From Dyadobacter sp. (GTDB lineage Bacteria; Bacteroidota; Bacteroidia; Cytophagales; Spirosomataceae): DNA of 64,000 bases. The stretch covers positions 496,001 through 560,000 of the forward strand of contig NZ_JAGIAS010000003.1 of NCBI RefSeq assembly GCF_017744695.1. The letters are read 5' to 3'. Below, piece by piece: positions 57,609-64,000 of this stretch; position 1 is the stretch's first letter; the number at the start of each line of letters is the position of its first letter. Under the pieces are notes generated by a model that searched no databases, was not told the origin of the DNA, and was given only the letters and a program-made list of their open reading frames with translations. The position numbers were made by a program, and so were the translations under genes.

Positions 57609-59480
57609 ATGGATCATTTCGTTGTTTCGGCCAGGAAGTATCGTCCCGTCACCTTTGATTCGGTGGTGGGTCAATCACACATCACTACCACATTAAAGAA
57701 TGCCATTCGCACCAATCACCTCGCACAAGCTTTCCTTTTCTGCGGTCCCCGCGGCGTAGGAAAGACGACCTGCGCGCGTATTTTGGCCAAAACCATCAAC
57801 TGCCAGAACCTTGGCGACGATGCGGAGGCTTGCGGCGAATGCGAGTCTTGTGTGAGCTTCCAGAACAACGCTTCTTTCAATATTCACGAGCTCGATGCGG
57901 CTTCCAATAACTCTGTGGAGGACATCCGCAACCTGATCGATCAGGTGCGCTACCCGCCCCAGACCGGGAAGTACAAGATCTACATTATCGATGAGGTCCA
58001 CATGCTTTCGCAGGCCGCTTTCAATGCATTCCTGAAAACATTGGAAGAGCCGCCTTCGTACGCCATTTTCATTCTTGCGACCACGGAGAAGCATAAAATC
58101 CTGCCAACGATCCTTTCGCGCTGTCAGATATTCGATTTTAACCGCATTCAATCGAAAGATATCGCGCACCACCTTGCGGATATTGCGAAAAAAGAAGGCA
58201 TCAACGCCGAACATGAAGCCCTCGAACTGATCGGCCAGAAAGCCGACGGCGGTCTGCGCGATGCGCTTTCCATGTTCGACCTTAACGTCACGTTTTCTAC
58301 GAACAACCACCTCACCTATGCTGCGGTGCTGGAAAACCTGCACATTCTGGATTACGATTATTATTTCAAAATCACGGACGCGCTCACGGCAGGCAGCATT
58401 GCCCGCTCGCTGGTCCTGTTCGATGAGATTTTAAGAAAAGGATTCGACGGCCACCTTTTTGTCATAGGCCTTCTGGAACACTTTCGAAATCTGCTCGTGT
58501 GCAAGGACCCGGCAACGGTTACCCTGTTACAGGTTTCGGAATCTGCCGAGCGGAAATACCTTGAACAGTCCCTGATGGCCGATCTCAGCTTCCTGCTCTC
58601 GGCGCTCAGCATTACGGGGCAATGCGATATCAATTACAAATCGGCAAAAAACCAGCGATTGCATGTGGAGCTCTGTCTCATGAAACTCGCCAATTTGCCC
58701 CAGGTTCTTCAACTTCATTCTCTTGCTGCCGTTGATGAAACGGCAAAAAAAAAAGTTGAGCCCCAACAACCCCTGAACCATTCGGGAGCCACCGCTCCGG
58801 GAGCCACCGCCCCGGGAGCCGCCGCTCCGGGAGCCGCTGCTTCACAGCAAGTCGCTCCGGCAAATGGCCAACCATCCAACGGAAGTGCATATACCAATGC
58901 GCCCGCACAATCAGCGGCGCAGCCAGCGGGATATCAGGCACAGCCTATTCAGGCCGTTCCTCAGCAGCAAGCTCCCCAGCAAGCTGGGCCTTCGCGACTG
59001 AAAACTACCGTTTCGCTGACACAATCGCTTACACCACCCACACAGCAGCCTGCCAAGCAAAGCAATGCCGAGGCTTCAATAGATTACGCTACTGTTCCCA
59101 ATGGTGCAAAAAAGGAGGAATTGACACTGGCAAACCTGCAACGCTTCTGGTATGAATTCTCCCAAAAGCGCCTCCAAGCAGGAAATTCAACCACGGAGCA
59201 AATCACATTGAACCGTGAAATTCAACTGAATGGCAGTACGATCGAAATCGCGCTCGACAATGATCACCAGCAGGATGCGGTGATGAACATGCGGTATGAA
59301 TTACTGGGTTTTCTGAAAGCGAGGCTCGATGCCCCGAAACTGGATATTAACCCTCGTGTTGCACCACAGGAAGTGAACAGGCTACCTTATACACCTGCCG
59401 AGAAATTCAATTTTTTGGCAGAAAAAAACCCCTACTTACTCGAATTGAAACAAGCACTCGGGCTGGATGTGGATTTCTAG
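57609..59480 (+). CDS. dnaX: DNA polymerase III subunit gamma/tau
   Basis: 623 residues from the ATG at 57609 (MDHFVVSARKYRPVTF); an in-frame ATG at 57576 would add 11 unconserved residues. It is the clamp-loader ATPase. Walker A GPRGVGKT is at 46-53, the zinc cysteines in NCQNLGDDAEACGECESC, and the DExH-like IIDEVHMLSQAAF follows. Domain III ends near residue 378. Directly there, codons 379-382 contain ten consecutive A (58745-58754), followed by a Pro/Ala/Gln-rich linker with a 15-bp tandem repeat and a C-terminal tau domain. Stop codons in both other frames lie just after the A-run, so a short gamma form is expected. It overlaps coaE by 4 bp. Confidence 0.96.
   Translation: MDHFVVSARKYRPVTFDSVVGQSHITTTLKNAIRTNHLAQAFLFCGPRGVGKTTCARILAKTINCQNLGDDAEACGECESCVSFQNNASFNIHELDAASNNSVEDIRNLIDQVRYPPQTGKYKIYIIDEVHMLSQAAFNAFLKTLEEPPSYAIFILATTEKHKILPTILSRCQIFDFNRIQSKDIAHHLADIAKKEGINAEHEALELIGQKADGGLRDALSMFDLNVTFSTNNHLTYAAVLENLHILDYDYYFKITDALTAGSIARSLVLFDEILRKGFDGHLFVIGLLEHFRNLLVCKDPATVTLLQVSESAERKYLEQSLMADLSFLLSALSITGQCDINYKSAKNQRLHVELCLMKLANLPQVLQLHSLAAVDETAKKKVEPQQPLNHSGATAPGATAPGAAAPGAAASQQVAPANGQPSNGSAYTNAPAQSAAQPAGYQAQPIQAVPQQQAPQQAGPSRLKTTVSLTQSLTPPTQQPAKQSNAEASIDYATVPNGAKKEELTLANLQRFWYEFSQKRLQAGNSTTEQITLNREIQLNGSTIEIALDNDHQQDAVMNMRYELLGFLKARLDAPKLDINPRVAPQEVNRLPYTPAEKFNFLAEKNPYLLELKQALGLDVDF
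58745..58754 (+). promoter_or_regulatory. Ten-A slippery run in dnaX (candidate recoding site)
   Basis: Codons GCA AAA AAA AAA give A10. In the -1 frame the next codons are AGT TGA (stop 58757-58759); in the +1 frame TGA is reached at 58774-58776. Slippage by one base either way would give products of 383 or 388 residues, ending at the end of the ATPase/collar module. Confidence 0.7.
58784..58843 (+). repeat. 15-bp tandem repeat in the dnaX linker
   Basis: Four in-frame copies of a unit like GGGAGCCACCGCTCC (starts 58784, 58799, 58814, 58829) encode GATAP/GAAAP/GAAAS. The repeat is GC-rich, beginning 30 bp after the A-run. Confidence 0.9.
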
Positions 59481-60103
59481 TATTGGGAAGATTTCCTTTT
59501 CAGGAACAGTTCGTGCAAATGAAGTACTTGCGGGATCAACTCGGAAGCATCGTCATTGTTCACAATGTAGTCCGCAATTTCACGCCTGGATTCATCGGAA
59601 ACCTGGCGTTCGATAATCGCCCTGATCTCCTGCTCCGAACGCTTGTCTCTTTGCAATATCCTTTGGACGCGTAGCTCAGCAGGGGCTTCCACCACGACTA
59701 CATAATCCACCGCATTGGACTGACCAGCCTTAGCCATAATAGCCGCCTCCTTCACCACGTATGGCACGCCGGCATGTTGCGCAACCCACGCTTTCGTATC
59801 ACGAAGCACAACAGGGTGAATAATCGCATTCAGTTCCTTTAACAATGACTCATTTTTGAAGACACCGGACGCGACAAACCGGGTATTGTACATCCCATCC
59901 TGATCATAGGCCTCGTCTCCGAGCAATGCAACCACTTTTTCGCGAATCTCGCGATCGTTATTGGTAAGCCATTTGGCGCGACTATCGGCATAGTAGACAG
60001 GAATATCCAGGCATTCGAACAACTTGCAAACCATGCTTTTCCCGGAACCAATGCCCCCGGTAACACCTATAAGAAGCGGAAGATCCATGTGGTTATCAGT
60101 CAA
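59477..60103 (-). CDS. coaE: Dephospho-CoA kinase
   Basis: 208 residues (an ATG at 60088, MDLPLLIGVTGG, is an equally good start and gives 203). It phosphorylates dephospho-CoA with ATP, the last step of CoA synthesis. Walker A GVTGGIGSGKS lies near the start, then DSRAKWLTNND, the LID region with VVEAPAELRVQRILQRDKRSEQE, and DYIVNNDDASELI near the end, all typical. It is convergent with dnaX, and the two stop codons share the palindrome CTAG (59477-59480). It is last in the nusB-to-coaE gene run. Confidence 0.95.
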   Translation of the reverse strand: MTDNHMDLPLLIGVTGGIGSGKSMVCKLFECLDIPVYYADSRAKWLTNNDREIREKVVALLGDEAYDQDGMYNTRFVASGVFKNESLLKELNAIIHPVVLRDTKAWVAQHAGVPYVVKEAAIMAKAGQSNAVDYVVVVEAPAELRVQRILQRDKRSEQEIRAIIERQVSDESRREIADYIVNNDDASELIPQVLHLHELFLKRKSSQY

Positions 60104-60115
60104 ATGAGGAATAAG

Positions 60116-60811
60116 CTATGGCTGTGGCGGTGCGCTCAGGAATTGTGCGACTTCGAAGCTGACATATACGTCGCGGTGGCTCACTTCCACCAATGGCGAA
60201 ACCGGCAACGGAATCGGCAGGCTTTCGTCGTAGTTGTTCTGAATCTTGGGCGTAGGCACGCGGATTTTAATCGTATCCGGGAAGTTTTTGATCAATGAAA
60301 CCGGCCCGTCCACTGAAATAAGTGAAGGCGAGACATTGATGAAACTGGAAATCACATACCCTTCGCGTACGTCAATACCCGCGCTATCGACGCGGATCGG
60401 GATGATCTTCCTGATTTTGGGCTCGAAATTAAGTTCAAAAGTATCCGCTACCACATAGTTGACGTGCAGGTTAGGGAACATTTCCGTAATCTGATCTGTC
60501 AGCGTGGTTGAGTTGATGAAACTGGACACCGTCGGATTCTGCACCCGGTAGACCACCGGATTGGCATTAAAATTCAGCCAGGATTTTTGAAGCAAAGTCC
60601 AGCCATCCCCCGTTACATTTACCGAAATCCGTTTGGGAAGCGGCTGCATCGGAACATAGGCTGCGTTATCGTACTCGATCGACAGCGGATAATTCAGTTT
60701 AAGGGAGTAATTGTCCTTGTTAAGGACATTCATTAACCAAAAAAAGGATGCTGCAAGCAAGCATCCTATAAACGTTTTGATCCTGTTCTGGTTGGGTGGG
60801 ACTTGACTCAC
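60116..60811 (-). CDS. YbbR domain-containing membrane-anchored protein
   Basis: 231 residues. A single transmembrane helix lies at about 14-27 (FIGCLLAASFFWLMNVLNKD), then YbbR-type beta domains (LNYPLSIEYDNAAYVPMQPLPKRISVNVTGDG, IIPIRVDSAGIDVREGYVIS, SPSLISVDGPVSLIKNFPDTI). In Firmicutes YbbR (CdaR) proteins modulate the diadenylate cyclase CdaA; whether this one does is unknown, and no cyclase gene is in the window. It lies between yajC and coaE on the same strand, 12 bp before coaE, an order frequent in Bacteroidota. Confidence 0.85.
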   Translation of the reverse strand: MSQVPPNQNRIKTFIGCLLAASFFWLMNVLNKDNYSLKLNYPLSIEYDNAAYVPMQPLPKRISVNVTGDGWTLLQKSWLNFNANPVVYRVQNPTVSSFINSTTLTDQITEMFPNLHVNYVVADTFELNFEPKIRKIIPIRVDSAGIDVREGYVISSFINVSPSLISVDGPVSLIKNFPDTIKIRVPTPKIQNNYDESLPIPLPVSPLVEVSHRDVYVSFEVAQFLSAPPQP

Positions 60812-60822
60812 AACAATTTTGA

Positions 60823-60850
60823 AAATGCATGCATTGGCAGGAATGCATGC
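60823..60850 (-). terminator. Hairpin between yajC and the YbbR gene
   Basis: GCATGCATT and AATGCATGC are perfect arms with a 6-nt loop. On the minus strand they are followed by ATTTTCAAAATTG. It may be a partial terminator or processing site within the gene run. Confidence 0.5.
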
Positions 60851-60865
60851 CGTTCATGATTAGTT

Positions 60866-61165
60866 TTACCCGGCAATCGTACGTGAAATAGCCGATTTTT
60901 CGACTGTCAGCTTCACTCCTTTGTCCAGCTCAAGCGTGACCGTCGACTCTTCCACTGTATAGATTCTGGCGTGGATACCGCCGATCGTCACAACTTGATC
61001 GCCTTTTTTCAGGTTATTGAGCAGTTCTTTCTGTTCCTTCTGCTTTTTCTGCTGCGGACGGATCATGAAAAAGTAAAATACCCCGATGATACCGACCCAC
61101 ATCACGACCTGATAAATCATGCCCTGGGAACCGCCGGCTGCTTGTGCTAAAATAGAATAATTCAT
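60866..61165 (-). CDS. yajC: Preprotein translocase subunit YajC
   Basis: 99 residues. One helix at about 16-36 (MIYQVVMWVGIIGVFYFFMI), followed by RPQQKKQKEQKELLNNLKKGDQVVTIGGIHARI, the YajC signature, and a small beta domain. It joins SecDF as an accessory of the Sec translocase in the inner membrane. Length is typical. It lies 24 bp after the DUF1573 gene on the same strand. Confidence 0.95.
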   Translation of the reverse strand: MNYSILAQAAGGSQGMIYQVVMWVGIIGVFYFFMIRPQQKKQKEQKELLNNLKKGDQVVTIGGIHARIYTVEESTVTLELDKGVKLTVEKSAISRTIAG

Positions 61166-61189
61166 TGTAGTAGATGGGTTGTATAAATA

Positions 61190-61639
61190 TTACTTCTTCG
61201 CCGTGGTCGAATCCGGCTGAGGCACTGCATTTACAATACCTTTCAGCCTCAATTCAGTATTAGCCGGCTCTGTATTGGCATAGACAGTGATTGTTTTCAC
61301 CTGCGGCCCGGCCTTGTGCTTACTATCGAAACGGACTTTAATGCTCGAAGTCTGCTTCGGCTCGATAGGATCCTTCGGCCATTCAGGCGTCGTACACCCG
61401 CATGAAGAGCTGATGTTGTTGAGAATCAAAGGATATTCTCCATCGTTGCGGAACTTGAACTCGTGTTCCACAATGGCACCTTCCTTGATCGTTCCGAAAT
61501 CGTATTCCGTACTATCGATCAAAGCAAAAACAGGCAGTTTTGAATTTGCCTGTTTTTCTTCACCACTCTTTTCATTTTTGGAGCATCCGGAAAAAGCTAC
61601 CGCTATCCCCAGAAACGCGAAAAGGGCTATTTTTTTCAT
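61190..61639 (-). CDS. DUF1573 lipoprotein
   Basis: 149 residues. A lipobox FSGC (Cys19) ends the signal. The mature part is one Ig-like DUF1573 domain: YDFGTIKEGAIVEHEFKFRNDGEYPLILNNISSSCGCTTPEWPKDPIEP with the typical Cys-Gly-Cys, then RFDSKHKAGPQVKTITVYANT. Such domains are abundant in Bacteroidota envelope proteins, with unknown function. It lies 3 bp after the YtxH gene and 24 bp before yajC. Confidence 0.9.
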   Translation of the reverse strand: MKKIALFAFLGIAVAFSGCSKNEKSGEEKQANSKLPVFALIDSTEYDFGTIKEGAIVEHEFKFRNDGEYPLILNNISSSCGCTTPEWPKDPIEPKQTSSIKVRFDSKHKAGPQVKTITVYANTEPANTELRLKGIVNAVPQPDSTTAKK

Positions 61640-61642
61640 AGG

Positions 61643-61948
61643 TCATTCGCTGGCCTGGCCCTTGATCTGCGCCATCAGGCGATCCACATCTTCCAGAAGC
61701 TTCTCTGCTTTTTCACGCGCATCGTTCACAACACGCTCACCTTCTGTTCTGGCGTAGCTATCGGGCTGGTCTTTTTTATCTACCAGGTCCTGAATCACTT
61801 CTTGTAGTTTTTCACGGTATTTGGACAGTCTGTAGGTCAGTTGGGTACGAAGCACCTCTCCTTTGTCGGGAGCATAAAGGATGCCCAATGCCGCACCGGT
61901 GGCACAGCCTGTCAGGAATGCGATTAAAGTATTACTGGTTTTACTCAT
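61643..61948 (-). CDS. YtxH domain protein
   Basis: 101 residues. The N-terminal hydrophobic, Gly/Ala-rich segment (LIAFLTGCATGAALGILYAPDKG) is the YtxH signature, probably a membrane anchor. A charged, likely coiled-coil tail follows (YREKLQEVIQDLVDK, DAREKAEKLLEDVDRLMAQI). In Bacillus YtxH is a general-stress protein of unknown function. It is followed after 3 bp by the DUF1573 gene and preceded by nusB with a 101-bp gap. Confidence 0.88.
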   Translation of the reverse strand: MSKTSNTLIAFLTGCATGAALGILYAPDKGEVLRTQLTYRLSKYREKLQEVIQDLVDKKDQPDSYARTEGERVVNDAREKAEKLLEDVDRLMAQIKGQASE

Positions 61949-62049
61949 GGTTTCTGCTGTTTTTTTTGCTGCAAACGGGTATCAGCTCATGTATTTATAA
62001 TGGCTTCCAAAAATTGTTCCATTCTACCCGGCCACAATTTCGGCAGCTT

Positions 62050-63216
62050 TTACTTATTATCAATCAATCCGCGTCCGCTTTTTCTGATCACGCCTTCTTT
62101 GGCCAATTTCACCGAAAGCACGTCCAGGACGCCGTTCACAAACTTACCACTTTTTGGGGTACTGTACCTTTTTGCGATCTCAATAAACTCATTAATGGTG
62201 ACTTTCACCGGGATACCAGGAAAATGAATAAGTTCTGCGAGGGCTGTTTTGAGGATAATTAGGTCTACCAGGGCGATCCTTTCCAGCTCCCAGTTCTTCA
62301 ACTGGTCTTCCAGATAAACATCGTACTGGTCGCTTTCTTTCACCACAATCTTGCAAAGTTCCTCCACAAATGCCCTGTCCTCTTCCCAATCCTTGGTAAG
62401 CGGCGCAAGCTGGAATGTGTGTGCCAAATCGGCAGTACGCAATGTTTTGATCGCGAGGCTACGGATCAGCTCGCTGTGGTCTGCCCAGTAAAGATCGCGT
62501 TGTTCGAGGTATTCTAGTGAAACCTCGTGTTTGAGGATGATCTGTCGCAGGACATGCTGGATAATCTCCTGGTCTTCCTCCGGCGTATGGGTCGCCGATT
62601 TGCAATATGTTTCGTAGGTTTCGTCCTTCCGCAAACCCTCCCGGTAAATCTTCCGGATCAGGTTCATTTCGTTGCTCCAGTTGATGCCGCTGCGGATAAT
62701 CTCCTCTTCCAGCGCCTTATCTTCCTGCAAAACCTTGATCACCCGGTTGGTATCCAATCCTGAATCTTTCGGGAATGGTGCTTCCGGGTCGTCGTACCTG
62801 CGCTCGCGGTCGATTTTTGCCTGGTGTGATAGTTCGATCAGCATCGACAGGATCCGGATGAAATCGGCGTAAATCGTTTCCGTTTCATTCAAAACCCTTC
62901 TAACGAGTTTTTCTCCATCCGTATTCGTCTGCCGGTTATATGCTTCATAGGCTGTCTGAGCCACTCTCAGCACGCGATCGGGAAGCTCTTCATCTCCGTT
63001 GGGTTTACCATTTTTAATAAACTCATCGAGTGTCATGTTCGCGAGCCGTTTCATGCCCGAAAGCTTTTTCTTGTCCTGAAACTCCATCGAGTTAAGGTCA
63101 GGAGCAAATGCCTCTTCAATCTGATCGAGTGCCAGTAAACGGTTCGCATCGGCTGTGAGCTGCCGTGCATAAAGTGCCTGAACCGCCTTGGTTCTTAGTA
63201 ATCTTCTATTCAGCAT
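62050..63216 (-). CDS. nusB: Transcription antitermination factor NusB (long form)
   Basis: 388 residues; E. coli NusB has 139. The NusB fold is split: the N-terminal start MLNRRLLRTKAVQALYARQ is the first helix pattern, and the C-terminal domain (about 240-380) carries DLYWADHSELIRSLAIKTLR, WELERIALVDLIILKTALAELIHFPGIPVKVTINEFIEIAKRYSTPKSGKFVNGVLD, the RNA- and NusE-binding signature. A charged middle (about 90-230) separates them. Such long forms are usual in Bacteroidota. It works in ribosomal RNA antitermination with NusA, NusE and NusG. It is first in the run that ends with coaE. Confidence 0.93.
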   Translation of the reverse strand: MLNRRLLRTKAVQALYARQLTADANRLLALDQIEEAFAPDLNSMEFQDKKKLSGMKRLANMTLDEFIKNGKPNGDEELPDRVLRVAQTAYEAYNRQTNTDGEKLVRRVLNETETIYADFIRILSMLIELSHQAKIDRERRYDDPEAPFPKDSGLDTNRVIKVLQEDKALEEEIIRSGINWSNEMNLIRKIYREGLRKDETYETYCKSATHTPEEDQEIIQHVLRQIILKHEVSLEYLEQRDLYWADHSELIRSLAIKTLRTADLAHTFQLAPLTKDWEEDRAFVEELCKIVVKESDQYDVYLEDQLKNWELERIALVDLIILKTALAELIHFPGIPVKVTINEFIEIAKRYSTPKSGKFVNGVLDVLSVKLAKEGVIRKSGRGLIDNK

Positions 63217-63275
63217 ATGCCGGAATACTATTTGGATAAAAGGTACAGTAAATCAAAGAACGTGTCTGCATGTAT

Positions 63276-63304
63276 TGCAGGGTCATTCTGTATGTAACCC
63301 TGCA
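63276..63304. promoter_or_regulatory. Dyad in the nusB/ABC exporter divergent region
   Basis: TGCAGGGT and ACCCTGCA are perfect 8-bp arms with a 13-bp spacer, 60-88 bp upstream of nusB. TAATTTTG occurs as a possible -7 box on the minus strand (63327-63334) and on the plus strand (63376-63383), but neither has a well-placed -33 TTG. No gene is seen in 63217-63449. Confidence 0.4.
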
Positions 63305-63449
63305 CAGTTGTTTTTAAAATCGACCGCAAAATTAGACTATTTTGTTCACAATCGGAAAATTGGGACGCGTCGTTTTAATTTTGCAACGTTTTGGTAAAAT
63401 AGGATGTTGGCTAGAAAGCGTCCTGCGCCATCGACAAAAATCTGAACTG

Positions 63450-64000
63450 GTGAAAGCACTAAAATCCCTTAACAAGTATTTGTGGAAATATAAATGGTAC
63501 CTCATTCTGGGTATCATTTTTACGATCATATCCAATCTTTTCGGCATTATCCCGGCCCAGCTCGTGCGTTACGCGCTCGACCTCGTGATCGAAACACTGG
63601 ACATTTATTACCTTTACAATGGCGTATCGCTGCAAAGCGATATGTATGACATTTTTGCGTTCAGCATTCTGCTCTATGGGTTTCTGATCCTACTGATGGC
63701 GCTGCTCAAAGGGATATTCCTCTTTTTGGTACGCCAAACGATCATCGTCATGTCGCGACATATCGAATTCGAGCTCAAAAACGATATTTACCAGCACTAC
63801 CAAACACTCCCCGCCGCCTTTTTCCGCCGCCACAGCACGGGCGACCTCATGGCGCGCATTTCGGAAGACGTGAGCAACGTCCGAATTTACGTCGGTCCGG
63901 CGCTCATGTACGGCATTAACCTGATTGTCCTCTTTTTCCTGGTCATTTCTTATATGATCTCCGTCAGCCCGAAACTAACGCTTTATGTGTTGCTGCCGCT
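63450..64000 (+). CDS. ABC exporter, fused permease-ATPase (N-terminal part)
   Basis: The right edge cuts the gene; 183 residues are present from a GTG at 63450 (VKALKSLNKYLWKYKWYLI). No ATG is in frame just upstream. The visible part is the transmembrane domain of a type I exporter (MdlB/MsbA-like): helix LILGIIFTIISNLFGIIPAQLV, a second helix AFSILLYGFLILLMALLKGIFLF, then the coupling segment MSRHIEFELKNDIYQHYQTLPAAFFRRHSTGDLMARISEDVSNVR, which is characteristic of the family. The ATPase domain lies beyond the window. It is divergent from nusB. The substrate is unknown. Confidence 0.9.
   Translation, partial: MKALKSLNKYLWKYKWYLILGIIFTIISNLFGIIPAQLVRYALDLVIETLDIYYLYNGVSLQSDMYDIFAFSILLYGFLILLMALLKGIFLFLVRQTIIVMSRHIEFELKNDIYQHYQTLPAAFFRRHSTGDLMARISEDVSNVRIYVGPALMYGINLIVLFFLVISYMISVSPKLTLYVLLP

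Noticed and set aside
60735..60765. Hairpin AGGATGCT/AGCATCCT near the start of the YbbR gene
   Set aside because: It lies inside the coding region and fits neither a terminator nor an operator position.
1..64000. tRNA or rRNA genes
   Set aside because: Intergenic gaps were read for conserved tRNA or rRNA patterns by eye; none was seen, though a tRNA search program was not available.

Overview
The window looks like a chromosomal segment of a Bacteroidota bacterium of the Cytophagales/Spirosomaceae type (Dyadobacter-like; this is my inference from gene content). Reasons: three SusC/SusD pairs, a secreted VCBS/ASPIC protein, the run nusB - YtxH - DUF1573 - yajC - YbbR - coaE, no visible Shine-Dalgarno sequences, and -7 boxes of the Bacteroidota form TAnnTTTG. 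No rRNA, tRNA, CRISPR array, prophage or intact insertion sequence was found. Both window edges cut genes: grpE on the left, and an ABC exporter on the right.

Layout. 1-4.3 kb: grpE-dnaJ, a secreted EEP-family phosphodiesterase/nuclease and a self-inhibited Fic enzyme. 4.3-14.2 kb, minus strand: a large DUF2723 membrane protein, an ABC-2 exporter pair, two small unknown proteins, alanine dehydrogenase, TsaE and a Tat-exported Gfo/Idh/MocA oxidoreductase. 14.3-19.3 kb, plus strand: a tight operon of heparinase II/III-like lyase, Tat-exported TIM-barrel isomerase and PQQ dehydrogenase with cytochrome c, divergent from the Gfo/Idh gene; together they look like an envelope pathway for oxidised or uronic sugars. 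19.3-23.6 kb: a regular set of short palindromes beside an orphan antitoxin-like gene, a second Gfo/Idh oxidoreductase, a small secreted protein, then an ECF sigma factor with two small Arg/His-rich membrane proteins and an Hsp20. 23.7-44.5 kb, minus strand: two paralogous SusC/SusD pairs separated by a VCBS/ASPIC lipoprotein gene, then a carboxypeptidase-regulatory-domain protein and a third SusC/SusD/lipoprotein operon. 44.7-46.9 kb: a BlaI/M56 sensor pair with two operator-like sites. 46.9-56 kb, minus strand: phospho-sugar mutase, a GH63-like glucosidase, an enlarged D-Ala-D-Ala ligase homologue, NifU, Mrp and a GSCFA protein. 56-59.5 kb, plus strand: a DUF6934-like protein with a 55-residue partner, a GH16 lipoprotein and dnaX. 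59.5-63.2 kb, minus strand: the coaE to nusB housekeeping run.

The strongest unusual observations are these. dnaX carries a run of ten A at the end of its ATPase module, with stop codons just after it in both other frames, as expected of a tau/gamma slippage site. Two intergenic elements are built of 7-bp units in inverted arms. A group of four palindromes is spaced about 50 bp apart next to an orphan antitoxin-like gene. The sigma - membrane protein - Hsp20 cluster has no recognisable anti-sigma factor. A pair of 16-bp near-identical sites lies 20 bp apart in front of blaI. Two paralogous SusC genes share a conserved leader and GTGTCAA half-sites.
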